This document shows positions 47,320-56,961 of a stretch of DNA of 58,367 nt, in pieces (position 1 is the first letter of the stretch; each line of letters opens with the position of its first letter). The DNA is from JBBIQS01 sp037442205. Lineage in GTDB: Bacteria > Myxococcota > Myxococcia > Myxococcales > UBA5297. The notes under the pieces are model-generated. The model had not been told where the DNA came from. It saw nothing but the letters and a program-made list of their open reading frames with translations, and made no database searches. The stretch covers positions 1-58,367 of the forward strand of contig JBBIQS010000049.1 in assembly GCA_037442205.1 (NCBI GenBank), in the 5' to 3' direction. The translations under genes were made by a program, and so were the position numbers.

Positions 47320-47335
47320 TGCACGTGCCGTGCCG
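47320..47335 (-). promoter_or_regulatory. Sigma54-type promoter of pilA
   Basis: On the minus strand CGGCACGGCACGTGCA fits the TGGCACG-N4-TTGCA consensus, with GG at 47334-47333 and GC at 47322-47321, ten bases apart as required. The start site would be near 47310, leaving a leader of ~35 bases before the pilA ATG. In Myxococcus pilA is known to be sigma54-dependent and controlled by PilS/PilR; no pilS or pilR gene is in this window. Confidence 0.6.
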
Positions 47336-47572
47336 TGCGCTGTCTCGGCTTCTCCCCCTGCAAATGACCGTTGGAGCTTGGGGGCGGGAGCCGAGAATGG
47401 TCGCTCGGCGCTTGGCTGCTGCCAATTTTCGTCATGTCAGTGCTTGGTCGCTCGCTAGCGGGCGGCGCCACCTGCTTGCTCCTGGGCAGTCGGGAAGGTA
47501 CAGTCGGCCAAGCGGCTCTCGCCAGAACTCCGGGTCCCGCAAGTTCCTTGAGTTCCTGGGTTTTCTCGCACA

Positions 47573-49978
47573 ATGGAATTTCGACAGGCATCTCGCCGGC
47601 GAAAAGCGGCCTACCGTCGAGCGATGCTGGCCGCCTCAGGGATCACGGCGGCGCTGTTGAGCCTCCCGCTCGCCTTCGGGTTCTACTATTTCGAACGTGA
47701 TCTGGCCCAATATGAGGCCGGAATACTGTGCGAGCTAAAAAATCGAATTGCCGAAGGAACCGGTTTCCTGCTGTCGCCGTGGCTTGGGAATGGGGCCCCG
47801 CTGTTGGCCGATCCACAGGCGCAGATTCTATATCCAATCCGCTGGCTGACCTTGCTCGTGCCAGCGCCCCTGGAGCTGTCGCTCGGACTGATCGTTCACC
47901 TCTCGATCGGTGCGGCGGCGATGGTCTGGCTTGGGCAATCCTTTCGGCTTCGTCCGTTGTCTGCGGCATGTCTCGGCCTGGCGTTCGCCTTTTCTGGCAC
48001 GGTGATCGATCTTGCCAAGCACTCCTGCTACGTAGTGGCGGCTGCCTGGGTGCCTCTGGCGTGGGCCTCGGTGCGGATGCTGCTCAGACGGCCCAGTCCT
48101 TGGCCTGCGGCGGCGCTGGCCGTGGCTTCGGCCGGGGTGCTGCTGGGGGGCGAACTCCAATCTTATGGCGTCATTCTGGGCCTCGTCGTCTTGGAGGCAT
48201 GCAGCCATTGGTTCCGGCGGCGAGGGCGGGCGCGGAGAGCGCTGCTCCTGGCGGTCGCCTCCGCTGGGGCCGGAACCGCGTTGGGGGCAGTGGCCTGGGT
48301 TGGCGCCTACCAGGAAGTCGCTCTTACTGCGCGCGCTGGGCTCTTGGCCTTGCGAGACGCGCTGTATTGGGGATTCTCTCACGATGCCTGGATAGCTCTC
48401 ATCGCGCCCGGCGCTCTGGTGGAACGGGTTTCCACGGGGGCGGATGCAATGCTGTTGCTTCACCCGGGCATGAAGACGGTTCCCTGGAATCCGACCCCAT
48501 ATCTCGGGTTGCTGGTTGTGACCGCCGCCGTGGTGGGCCTCGGCCGCCGCCAAGTTCGCACTGCCGCGCTGGTGGCTACCCTCGGACTGGTTGCTTCCCT
48601 CGGTGCCGAAACCCCGATTTTCCCCTGGGTGCTCAAGTACCTTTCGCCTCTCAGAGAATTTCGCTTCCCAGCGAAGTATCTGACGATTACCACGGCTGCC
48701 GCCTTGGTGGTGGCGGCGTCCCTGCTTCAATCCTGTGGTCGGGCCAAGGCTCGGCATCTTCGCTTGGCGTTCCTGCTGGCGGGCGGTCTCGCGGTCGCGC
48801 TTCAGACAGGTGCCGCCTTCGCGGCACGGGACCGGGCGACCTCGTTGGCTTTCCTGTACGGGGTATCGAGCAGCGCAGTTGAGCATGCCGGAGCAATGCT
48901 CCCCGAACTCTCTAATCAGCTGTTCCGGCAGATGATGCAAGCTGCTGCCTTCCTTGCTCTTGCCTTGATTTTGATTGGTATTGGTAGAAAAGCGCGCCGC
49001 TATGCAGGGATCCTGGTCGCGGCGGATCTGATCATTGCGGCGCCAGGGGCCATCGAAGTGGGGCCGAATTTTTTCGATATTAGCTCTCCTCTTCGCGAGG
49101 TGCCTGCCAGCGGTGAGGGTGGTCCGATCTTCTGTATGGATGAGTCCCTTTGGAACGTGTCGCTCAGGCAGGGCAGTCAGTCGGGAACCTGGGAACAGAT
49201 CATGGTTGCGAAGGGTCTCGGGATCTATACTCTTAATGCCTGCGATCGTATTCGGTCTGTATTTAACTACTCGGCGCTGCAGACCAATCTTAATCTCAGA
49301 CTCTTCGACGTGCTCAGGGTCCGTCATTCGCTTTCCGCCGCCAGGGCATTGGGATGCACTCATGTCGTGGCTCCCAGCGGCGGTCTCGAACAGCCGGCCA
49401 CGGTCCTTGACCTGCCAGGGCTGCATTTTCTCAGCGATGACAACCAGGCGGTCCAAGTATTCGTAGTCTCCGAGCCGCTCCCCATTGGATTTGTGTCCCG
49501 GAGGCCGGCCCTCGTCTCGTCCGAGAAGGAATTGCTGCGCAGGCTGGTGGGGAGCCAAGCGCTCGTGGACACTGTCGCCCTTGTTGACAATCCATTGCAC
49601 CGCCCAGGGGGCGACTCCCTGCCGGAAGGGATGAACATTGGGGAAGTCAGTGTGCGATGGTTCGGACCGGATCGCGCCAGCGTTGATGCCAAGGGAACGG
49701 GGGGAGGGGTCATCGGGCTGCGGACCTCCTTCCAGGCGGGATGGACGGCGACTCAGGCCGGCCGGTCGCTCCCCGTGGTGCGGGTCACTGGACAGCACGT
49801 CGCGGCGGTGGTCGAGGACGTCGCGGCCGGGCCGGTGGATTTTGCGTACCTCCTGCCAAATGCCTGGGCGATACCTCCCTTGTTGGCGCTCTCGGCTTTG
49901 TTGGCATACTCGGTGTGGCGGGTATCGCGCCGGCCATGGGGCCGGTCGCCCTCGCCAGTCCCCAAGGGACTGGCCTAG
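47573..49978 (+). CDS. YfhO-like multi-spanning membrane protein
   Basis: The 801-residue protein has about a dozen membrane segments and a C-terminal extracytoplasmic domain (about 500-770), closing with a last membrane helix. In the first loop it carries DLAQYEAGI and then SPWLGNGAPLLADPQAQILYP, a pattern shared with its neighbour at 50054-52384 and with YfhO-type GT-C-like proteins. Such proteins are thought to handle lipid-linked sugars, for example by adding sugars to envelope polymers. Glycosyl transfer here is inference. The N-terminus is Arg-rich, consistent with a cytoplasmic start; an ATG at 47624 is an alternative. Divergent from pilA. Confidence 0.78.
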   Translation: MEFRQASRRRKAAYRRAMLAASGITAALLSLPLAFGFYYFERDLAQYEAGILCELKNRIAEGTGFLLSPWLGNGAPLLADPQAQILYPIRWLTLLVPAPLELSLGLIVHLSIGAAAMVWLGQSFRLRPLSAACLGLAFAFSGTVIDLAKHSCYVVAAAWVPLAWASVRMLLRRPSPWPAAALAVASAGVLLGGELQSYGVILGLVVLEACSHWFRRRGRARRALLLAVASAGAGTALGAVAWVGAYQEVALTARAGLLALRDALYWGFSHDAWIALIAPGALVERVSTGADAMLLLHPGMKTVPWNPTPYLGLLVVTAAVVGLGRRQVRTAALVATLGLVASLGAETPIFPWVLKYLSPLREFRFPAKYLTITTAAALVVAASLLQSCGRAKARHLRLAFLLAGGLAVALQTGAAFAARDRATSLAFLYGVSSSAVEHAGAMLPELSNQLFRQMMQAAAFLALALILIGIGRKARRYAGILVAADLIIAAPGAIEVGPNFFDISSPLREVPASGEGGPIFCMDESLWNVSLRQGSQSGTWEQIMVAKGLGIYTLNACDRIRSVFNYSALQTNLNLRLFDVLRVRHSLSAARALGCTHVVAPSGGLEQPATVLDLPGLHFLSDDNQAVQVFVVSEPLPIGFVSRRPALVSSEKELLRRLVGSQALVDTVALVDNPLHRPGGDSLPEGMNIGEVSVRWFGPDRASVDAKGTGGGVIGLRTSFQAGWTATQAGRSLPVVRVTGQHVAAVVEDVAAGPVDFAYLLPNAWAIPPLLALSALLAYSVWRVSRRPWGRSPSPVPKGLA

Positions 49979-50053
49979 GTTCCATCCGCCGCTGGAGCCG
50001 ACCAGAGCAACGGTCTGCTGGAACTGCTGTCTTGGCTCTCGCCAAGGGCCAGC

Positions 50054-52384
50054 TCATCCGGGAAGAGATGCTCCCGCTGCCTGATGGGGCTCTCGGCTGT
50101 TCGCTTGGCGGCGCGCGAGGACGATGAGCAGCCCGGCGGTCAGGGTCGATAGCAGGGAAACCAGGGCGCCGATCGCCAGCCCTGGGGTTCGATAGACGAA
50201 ATCGACCGTATGTTCGCCCCCGGGGATCTCGACCGCGCGGTACAGGGCGAACGCGCGCATGATTGGGACCGGATTGCCGTCGAGGCGCGCCTCCCATCCA
50301 TCGCCAGCCGAGTCGAGCAGCACCATCGTGCCGCTCCCCGAGGTGTTCACCCGGACGTGTGTCGGCGAAATGTCTCCCACCTCCGCTGTCCCCCCAGTTC
50401 CAGCAGTCGGCGCCGGACCCTCGACCAGGACCTGCGCCTGCCAATCGAGGAGCGGATCGCGCAGGCGATCCAGAATGTCATCCAGCGTAGCGGAGGCCGC
50501 GCCCTTGGCGACGAAGGCGCGCGGAAGCGCGGCAAGAGTGCGCGCTGCTGGTTCGTGGCCTTGGCCGTCGCAGGCTACCATGACCGAGGCCCCGAAAACG
50601 CGCAGCGTGTGCGAGAGACCGGCGCGTGCCGCCGAAGTCCAGGCGCGATGCTTGAGCGCGCTCTCGGCAGCGCCATAGCCGACAACACTCCCAAGTCGCG
50701 CCATGCTCAATGTGTTGGGCTTGCCGGAAAGCCAGTCGTGCTCGCGTTGGCGCTCGAGGCCGCTCGCCGCACCCGAGTCTCCTGCGAGCACACGATTGCA
50801 GGATGGATGGCGATAGAACCTGCCTGTCGTGCCCGCTGGAGATGCTTGGCGGATGGCGTTGGCTAGGGGCGGCTCGCGGTCTGCAAAGCCCGCCTCTCCG
50901 TAGGAAAGCATCCGCATTCCCAAGCCGGCAAAGTCAGCGAGCGCGATGAGCAGCAGGCCGGGGGCCAGCAGGCCGGGGCGGCGCTGGGAGAGTGCTAGGA
51001 GCAAGCCCGCGCTCATCAGAAGCGCACCCGCGCGGGCGAGCGAGAGCCAGAGGCTGGAAGCGGCATGGTTAGGATCAACCATGGAATCGGTGGCCCGCAG
51101 CCCGCTCGCCGCAATCTCCGTCACTCGGTCGTGCAGCAAGCTCGCGGCGCCTGCTGCGATTAGCATCACCGCCGCCAACACAAGGGCAGTTGTCGCGGCG
51201 CGACTGCGCAGAGTTGAATCGAGGTGGAGGCGCGTAAGGCCCAGTGCCGCTGCCAGGGCGAATCCGAGGGTGGCGAGAAGCAGATACTTTTCTGCGTAGC
51301 GGAAGAATTTTGCTCCCGGGACTGCTCGGTGCCAGAGCTCGAACAGCGGTGTGTGTTGCCCAGCGGCCAGGATGATCCCGAGGGCAACCAGGGTTGCGAT
51401 GGCGAGGGTTGTGCGATCTCGTCGCAACGCGGTCATTGCGGCGAGCGTCAGGGCGCCGACGTACATGCTGAGGGCCCAGGGGATCCGGTGGGAGCTGTCG
51501 AATCTTCCTGGGGTCCAGAGGTTGTGTTCCGGGTAGGGCGCGCCAAAGGGAAGTGCGACGAAAAACTCGAGCCAGCGCAGCGGATGGGTAGACCACGACC
51601 CTGACTCGGCCAGCTCGATACCTGCCTGACGCACGCTTTGGGTCGCAAACAACGCGGAGGGGAGCAGTTGGACTGCCCCAATGCCGCATCCGAGCGCGGT
51701 TGCCGAGAGCAGGCGAACCCATGGCCAGGGGTCGCGGGCTCCGCGGGTGGCCCGAAGCAGGCAGGCCGAAAGCCCGGCGAAGCCAACGCTCTGGAATTCG
51801 CCATTGAGCACCATCGCCGCAATCGGAAGCGCTCCCAGGGCCCACCTTCGGCCCAGGGGGGATGTGGAGGAAAGGAGCAGTCCCAAGACGGCCAGCGGCA
51901 GCCAGGCGGCTCCTGCCAGATAGTAGTGTGACCCGTGAAGGCTGAGGACGTAGCCGCTATTGGCATAGGCCAGGGCTCCCACCGAGGCGGCGATGCCATC
52001 GGCTCCCAGGTGTCGCGCCAGGCTGTAGCTGCCCAGCGCGGCTAGGGGCAAATGAAGCAGGACGAATAGCGTCCCGGCGCGAAGCGGATCCAGAATCTGG
52101 AATAGCAGGTTAGGGAGGTAGAAGACCCCGGTGCCCGGCTCGGCGAGTAGGGGCGCGCCAGAGTAGAGAAATGGGTTCCATTCAGGCAATCGACCGCTCG
52201 CCAATTCGTGAGCGATGAGTTCCTGTTGTGGCGCGATGAATTGAAAGAGATCCCGAAAGAGGAACACCTTGCCCGCCAGAAGCGGGGCCGCCAGGAGCGT
52301 GGGCACGAGCACGACAGGGACGGTCCACGCCAGTGATTCCAGCGGAGGAAAGTTTGAAGTGGAAGCGAGGGGCCGACTAGTCAT
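50054..52384 (-). CDS. YfhO-like multi-spanning membrane protein
   Basis: The 776-residue protein has about 12 membrane segments, a periplasmic C-terminal domain (about 510-740) and a final helix followed by a basic tail. The first loop RDLFQFIAPQQELIA and then LPEWNPFLYSGAPLLAEPG match YfhO-type proteins, with an Asp in the position expected for a GT-C metal or acceptor site. It is convergent with its paralogue at 47573-49978, 75 bp away. Role in surface glycan assembly is inferred from the neighbouring glycosyltransferase genes. Confidence 0.78.
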   Translation of the reverse strand: MTSRPLASTSNFPPLESLAWTVPVVLVPTLLAAPLLAGKVFLFRDLFQFIAPQQELIAHELASGRLPEWNPFLYSGAPLLAEPGTGVFYLPNLLFQILDPLRAGTLFVLLHLPLAALGSYSLARHLGADGIAASVGALAYANSGYVLSLHGSHYYLAGAAWLPLAVLGLLLSSTSPLGRRWALGALPIAAMVLNGEFQSVGFAGLSACLLRATRGARDPWPWVRLLSATALGCGIGAVQLLPSALFATQSVRQAGIELAESGSWSTHPLRWLEFFVALPFGAPYPEHNLWTPGRFDSSHRIPWALSMYVGALTLAAMTALRRDRTTLAIATLVALGIILAAGQHTPLFELWHRAVPGAKFFRYAEKYLLLATLGFALAAALGLTRLHLDSTLRSRAATTALVLAAVMLIAAGAASLLHDRVTEIAASGLRATDSMVDPNHAASSLWLSLARAGALLMSAGLLLALSQRRPGLLAPGLLLIALADFAGLGMRMLSYGEAGFADREPPLANAIRQASPAGTTGRFYRHPSCNRVLAGDSGAASGLERQREHDWLSGKPNTLSMARLGSVVGYGAAESALKHRAWTSAARAGLSHTLRVFGASVMVACDGQGHEPAARTLAALPRAFVAKGAASATLDDILDRLRDPLLDWQAQVLVEGPAPTAGTGGTAEVGDISPTHVRVNTSGSGTMVLLDSAGDGWEARLDGNPVPIMRAFALYRAVEIPGGEHTVDFVYRTPGLAIGALVSLLSTLTAGLLIVLARRQANSREPHQAAGASLPG

Positions 52385-53149
52385 GGTGGGTCTGGTCGCG
52401 CAGAGGCGCCCTAGTGTCGAGGATGCCGGACGCGCAGGCTAGCAGAAGTGACGCCGCCGCGCGCAAGTGCTGCTGGCGTGCGAGCGAGTGACCTCCCTAG
52501 CCAGGGAGGGGCGGCGGAGAGAACGTGCGCGCTGCCGCGGTCCTGCTCTGGGCCCGGACGAGGCGTGCCTGCAGGCCGGCCTGCCAGGACTGCCCGCGGA
52601 GAGAATCGCGGCCGCCCGAGAAAGCGCGGGCGTATAGAGAAATACCGACCGGTTGCCATCCATTCGAGCATCCCAGCCCTCGCTCGCCGAGTCGGGTGTC
52701 GGGTGGCCCCAAAACTGCTGCTCCGCGTGCTTTTCGCGCCGCAACTTGCGCCGGGGAAAGGTCTCCGACTCCTATTCCCTCAGTCGCAGGAACGGGTGTC
52801 GGACCTCGACCCGGGAACTGCGCCTGCCTGTCCAGGCCCGGAGCGCGCAAGCGATCCGCGAGTCTCCTTGAGTGGAAAACGGGTTTCGCTCATTGAGGGG
52901 AAGTCGCGGGAGAGCGCGTCGTCGAGTCTGCGCGTCGCTGACGCCGCGGGCCCTGGCCGTGGTGGCGACTGCGAGGTCCAAGACGCGCAGCGAGTAGGCG
53001 AGTCTATTGCGCCCGCTCGGCGGGCTGAGGGTGTTGCACCAGCCCTTCCAAGGTCGTAACCACTGGGTATTGCTGAAGGATTCGCGCCCCATTGTGCGGG
53101 CCGGGCAGATCAGGCAGGTTTCCTCGCGGTTCGGATGCGAGGAGGCGCC
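52385..53149. other. Non-coding or decayed region
   Basis: This 765-bp stretch lies between the YfhO-like gene and the IS4-type remnant. Open frames on both strands encode Arg/Pro/Ala/Ser-rich text without domains or good start sites. I see no tRNA, repeat array or convincing promoter. It may hold the decayed end of a gene or the left end of the insertion element, but I could not identify inverted repeats. Confidence 0.5.
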
Positions 53150-54540
53150 ATGGTTTTCAGCGAAGTCATTGACCGGCTGGCGAAGCGCGGGCCGCTGCCG
53201 ACGATGGCGCGGGCAGCGCTCGAGCACGCGCTGCAGGCCGAATCGCTCGACGAACTGTTCGAGCGAGTCGCCGATCGGCAATACACCCGCAAGTTGCTGT
53301 TCAGCTCCGTGGCGGAGCTGATGAGCTTGGTGGTGTGCTCGCGCATGTCCATGCGTGGCGCGTTCCTTCGGAGCCAGGCGAGCATCGGAGCGTCGCTGCA
53401 GGCGGTCTACGACAAGGTCGATGCTCTCGAGCCCGAGGTCTCGCGGGCTCTGGTTCGCCACGTCGCGAACGCTTGTCCCCGGTGATCGAGGCGACTGGCG
53501 GCGCGCGTGGCGAGTGGCTTCCCGGGTACCGCATCAAGATCCTGGACGGGAACCACTTCGCAGCGACCGAGCGTCGCATCAAGGAATTGCGCGCCAAGGG
53601 CGCTGGTCCTCTTCCGGGGTTCGGGCTGGTGGTGCTCGACCCTCGCCTGCGGATGGCCATCGACGTGGTGTGCGTCGAAGACGGTCATGCGCAGGAGCGC
53701 TCCAGGACCGACGCGCTGCTGGCGACCGTCGAGGCCAAAGACCTCTGGATCGACGACCGGAACTTCTGCACCGCAGGATTGCTCAAGGGCATCGCTGCCC
53801 GAGGCGGCTTCTTCATCACCCGCGAGCATTCCGGGAATGCGCCGTGCCGGTTGGCTGGTGGGCGAGAACCCGCTGGCCGAGTCGAAACCGGGGAAGTGAA
53901 CGAGCAGCAAATCGTGCTCATCAGCGCCGGATCCGAGCTGCCCGCTCGCCGAGTCGGCCTTCGCCTGGACAAGCCAACGCGGGACGGCGCGAGATTCCTC
54001 GACCTGCTGACCAATCTGCCCGACTCCGTCCCCGCCGAGGTGATTGCCCGTCCGTACCGCAGGCGCTGGACCATTGAGACTGCCTTCCAGGAGTTGGAGA
54101 GGAGCCTGGGGGAGCGGTCGCGACGCTGGGCTATCCCAAGGCGGCGCTGTTCGCCTTCAGCACGGCGTTGGTCGCCTACAACGTGCTCGCCACAATCAAG
54201 GCCAGCATCGGCGGAGTCCACGGACCCGAGAAAATCGACCAAGAGGTCTCCGCCTTCTACATCGCGCTGGATGTCAGCCAAGGCGTGCCAGCCCTCGAGT
54301 GGGTGACCGACGACGGCGACTGGAAGCGCTTCGTGGAGATGTCTCCACGCGAGCTTGCCGCCTGGCTGATTGAAGTCGCTCGAGGCGTCGACATGCACCA
54401 CCTCAAGAAGCCGAAGCGCGGCCCGAAGAAGCCTCAGCCCAAGCGCGAATTCGATCCCAAGCACTGCACGTTTCCACCGCACGATTGCTCGCGGCCTGGC
54501 GCTCATCGAAGGCTCGCGCCAAATGAAGGTGAAACCAGCA
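53150..54540 (+). pseudogene. IS4-type transposase remnant with frameshifts
   Basis: Reading through three frames recovers one IS4-family transposase. The N-terminal part (53150-53485, MVFSEVIDRLAKRGPLP...) ends at a frameshift near 53470. The middle (to about 54110) has the first Asp in KILDGNHFAATERR, the second in WIDDRNFCTAG, and the YREK-like motif YRRRWTIETAFQELER carrying the catalytic Glu. A second shift near 54110 moves to the last part (AFSTALVAYNVLATIKASI...HHLKKPKRGPKKPQPKR), and the extreme C-terminus seems shifted again near 54480. The element is therefore inactive unless the shifts are sequencing errors. It lies just downstream of the GT-C gene's 3' end. Confidence 0.8.
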
Positions 54541-54571
54541 CCTTGGAAGGGCTGGGGTCAAGCTCGCACTC

Positions 54572-56149
54572 TCAAGGCGATGGCGCAGCGAGCGGCTCGG
54601 CTACACCGGATTCCGTCGGGATCCATACTTGCGCTACGACGAGCCCGTTGAATGTCATGGGCAGGCCCAGCTTGCCAGCCGGCCGGTAGAGCCCATGCAG
54701 CCCTTCAGGCGTCGCCAACGGCGCTCCCAACGCGTTGGTGGGCGAGGGTCCGTAGCCCGGGAGCAGGATCACGTAGTCGAAGGCGCGGCGTTCGAGCTGG
54801 GAGGCGATTTCGGAGCGAAAGCGCGCCGTGGCCTCCATGCAGGCCGCCCCCGATCGGCTCAAGTTGCCCTTCCCTCCCCAATCCGCGTATTCGGTCTGGC
54901 CGTTGTCGTAGACCGGCGCCCCACGACTAAGGGCAAGTGCGGCCAGAGGCCCAGGGGCAAGGATCCTCTTCCCAGAGGCCATAAGCGCGTCGAGCGGCGC
55001 CCATGCTTCGCTGTGGTCGGGCGGCAGTGGCGGGGATTGCAGGAGAAGCAGCGCAAGGTTGGCAGCGACCGCCGAGCGGGCCAGGGCGACGAGGGGCACT
55101 GGCGTGGTGCGGCGGAGCACGACCCAAAGGAGCATCGGGGTGAGCAACTGATGCCAATAGAGGAGTCCGTTTCCGGGGTGCCCGCCCAGGACAGCGACCA
55201 GCGCGAAGCCGGCCCCTAGAGCGTAGAGCACTGGCGGCGCCAGCGCCCGCCTCAACGCTGGACCATTTGCCGACAGGTCCACCATTTTGCTCCGCGCCGC
55301 CGGGACATGCGCCATGGTACGCGCCGCCCCTACGACCAGCACCGCCGCCGCTGCCAGGAGCCCGAAGACCTCCACGGCGTAATTGCTCGCCACGCTGGCA
55401 AGGTGAAGGCCGAGCAGCTTGGAGAAGTTGCGATGAACGAAGAAGGTATTGGTGAAGTAACAGTCGAGCCGCCGGTCTGCGAGCTCACAAGCGACCACCA
55501 AGGCTACGCCCGTCGCAGTGGCAAAGGCGATCGCCCGGCTCTTGGAGACGAAGAGAAAGAGGTACAGCCCTACCAGCGGCGCTACTACCACCACGTATGG
55601 TTTGGTGAAGAAACCGGCGATTGAGAGCAGCCCGCAGAGCGCGAGCCCCAGCGGCCGATACTGCGAAATGTGAGCGGCGGCCAGCGCTCCAAGCATGAGC
55701 AGGAATGCCAGTCCGTCCGGCCGAGCAGAGATGCTCAGGTCCTGCACCAGTACGGAAAAGAGGAAAAGGCTCCCCAGGGCGGCGGCGGGGATTGAGGCTC
55801 CGTCGGTGCGCAGAAGCAAGGCGAAGAGCCCTGCGGCAACCGTGAGGAACAGGAGCGAGGCGAGCCGGTGCGCGAAGAAGGTGTTTCCCAGAAGCCACGC
55901 GAAGGGCAGGACTGCGATCGGATAGCCAATGCCATAGACGTTGAGGCGGCTCGGCTGGTGCGCCACGGCGAAGGGATTCTCGCCCGTGAGCAGGAGGTCG
56001 GTGGTGGTGAGGGCAGCGCCCTCTCGGAACTCGAGCGGCCAAGGGTCGCGCAGGCAAGCGGTGGCCCACAGTGCCGAGTAAGCCGCGACGAGAATCGCGA
56101 GGCCGAAGGCCGTTCCGTGCGCGAGCTTGCCGAAATCGGGACGGATCAT
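54572..56149 (-). CDS. GT-C-like membrane glycosyltransferase
   Basis: The 525-residue protein has about 11-12 membrane segments. The first loop, WPLEFREGAALTTTDLLLTG, has acidic residues and matches the position of the DxD/ExD motif in polyprenyl-phosphate-sugar-dependent mannosyl- or arabinosyl-type transferases. A C-terminal soluble domain (about 385-525) follows. The ATG at 56149 gives an ATGA overlap with the methyltransferase stop and a normal start (MIRPDFGKLA); a longer start lacks support. With the GT2 and methyltransferase it forms a unit that could make a polyprenyl sugar and transfer it outside the membrane. Confidence 0.78.
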   Translation of the reverse strand: MIRPDFGKLAHGTAFGLAILVAAYSALWATACLRDPWPLEFREGAALTTTDLLLTGENPFAVAHQPSRLNVYGIGYPIAVLPFAWLLGNTFFAHRLASLLFLTVAAGLFALLLRTDGASIPAAALGSLFLFSVLVQDLSISARPDGLAFLLMLGALAAAHISQYRPLGLALCGLLSIAGFFTKPYVVVVAPLVGLYLFLFVSKSRAIAFATATGVALVVACELADRRLDCYFTNTFFVHRNFSKLLGLHLASVASNYAVEVFGLLAAAAVLVVGAARTMAHVPAARSKMVDLSANGPALRRALAPPVLYALGAGFALVAVLGGHPGNGLLYWHQLLTPMLLWVVLRRTTPVPLVALARSAVAANLALLLLQSPPLPPDHSEAWAPLDALMASGKRILAPGPLAALALSRGAPVYDNGQTEYADWGGKGNLSRSGAACMEATARFRSEIASQLERRAFDYVILLPGYGPSPTNALGAPLATPEGLHGLYRPAGKLGLPMTFNGLVVAQVWIPTESGVAEPLAAPSP

Positions 56150-56961
56150 CCTGGTCCCTTGCGCGCCCAGAGCACAGTGTTCCAGGCCATTCTCCGCAGC
56201 AAAGGAAGGCGTGCCAAGAGCACGTCCAGGCGGGCGAGAGGAAACCACCACCAGAGTCTCTCCGGCGGCTCGCGCAGGATGCGCCGCCAGTAGCGGTCGG
56301 CGTTCGGGTCGACCCGGTCGACGGCGTAGTACTTCACGAAGAGTACCAGGGCGGTGATCCAGAACTCACGGTGGCCGACCTCGGCGAAGAAGCGCCGGGC
56401 GCGCTCAAGGTCGGGGAAGCGAAGCGGGCGCTCATCGGCAGTGCGCACCTCGGAGGCCAGGCGGCGGTAGACATCGATGGCTGGGTTGTAGGCGAGCGGG
56501 TCGTAGGCGAAGAACCAACCTCCCGGCTTGAGGACCCGGTGCACCTCCGCCAGAAACCGGTCACGGTCCTGCAGGTGGTGCATGAGGTTGGCAGCGTAGA
56601 CCACGTCGAACGTCGAGGAGCCAAAGGGCAGGGACTCGGCGCTTGCTACAGTGGGCAACAGGCCCACCGCGTGGTGCGCAGCCAGCCTGCGAGCAAAGCT
56701 GGCCATGCCATGCGAGGCGTCGAGGGAGACCACTCGAGCGCCTCTTCGGGAGAGGTAGACGGAGGTGTCCCCTAGACCTGCCCCGACGTCTAGCAGGCGC
56801 TTGCCGTCGAGCGATCCAATGCGCCCAAGAATGAAGCGGTTTTCAAGCGCTGTAGGGGCCTCGAACGCCGCTCGGACGTCCACATCTTCGGGCCGCTCGC
56901 TGCTTGCCCACCCATCATGGAAACGGCCCTCGCGGGCGGTCAAGTCCTGTCCGCCACTCAC
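56146..56961 (-). CDS. SAM-dependent methyltransferase
   Basis: The 271-residue class I methyltransferase has LLDVGAGLGDTSVYLSRRGA near residue 59, the acidic VVSLDASHGM, then SAESLPFGSSTFDVVYAANL and HHLQDRDRFLAEVHRVLKPG, typical of the Methyltransf_11/25 group. The C-terminal third is rich in Trp, Arg and Leu and could sit on the membrane. It starts at GTG in a GTGA overlap with the GT2 gene and ends in an ATGA overlap with the GT-C gene, so the three are translated together. Substrate is probably a sugar or lipid-linked sugar (inference). Confidence 0.85.
   Translation of the reverse strand: MSGGQDLTAREGRFHDGWASSERPEDVDVRAAFEAPTALENRFILGRIGSLDGKRLLDVGAGLGDTSVYLSRRGARVVSLDASHGMASFARRLAAHHAVGLLPTVASAESLPFGSSTFDVVYAANLMHHLQDRDRFLAEVHRVLKPGGWFFAYDPLAYNPAIDVYRRLASEVRTADERPLRFPDLERARRFFAEVGHREFWITALVLFVKYYAVDRVDPNADRYWRRILREPPERLWWWFPLARLDVLLARLPLLRRMAWNTVLWARKGPG

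Noticed and set aside
47828..49798. Minus-strand open frame of ~650 codons antisense to the YfhO-like gene
   Set aside because: The translation is hydrophilic and rich in Arg, Gln and Pro, unlike a real domain, while the plus strand gives a coherent membrane protein.
52448..53059. Plus-strand open frame of ~200 codons
   Set aside because: The product is Arg/Ala/Pro/Gly-rich, has no domain, and lacks a convincing ribosome binding site.
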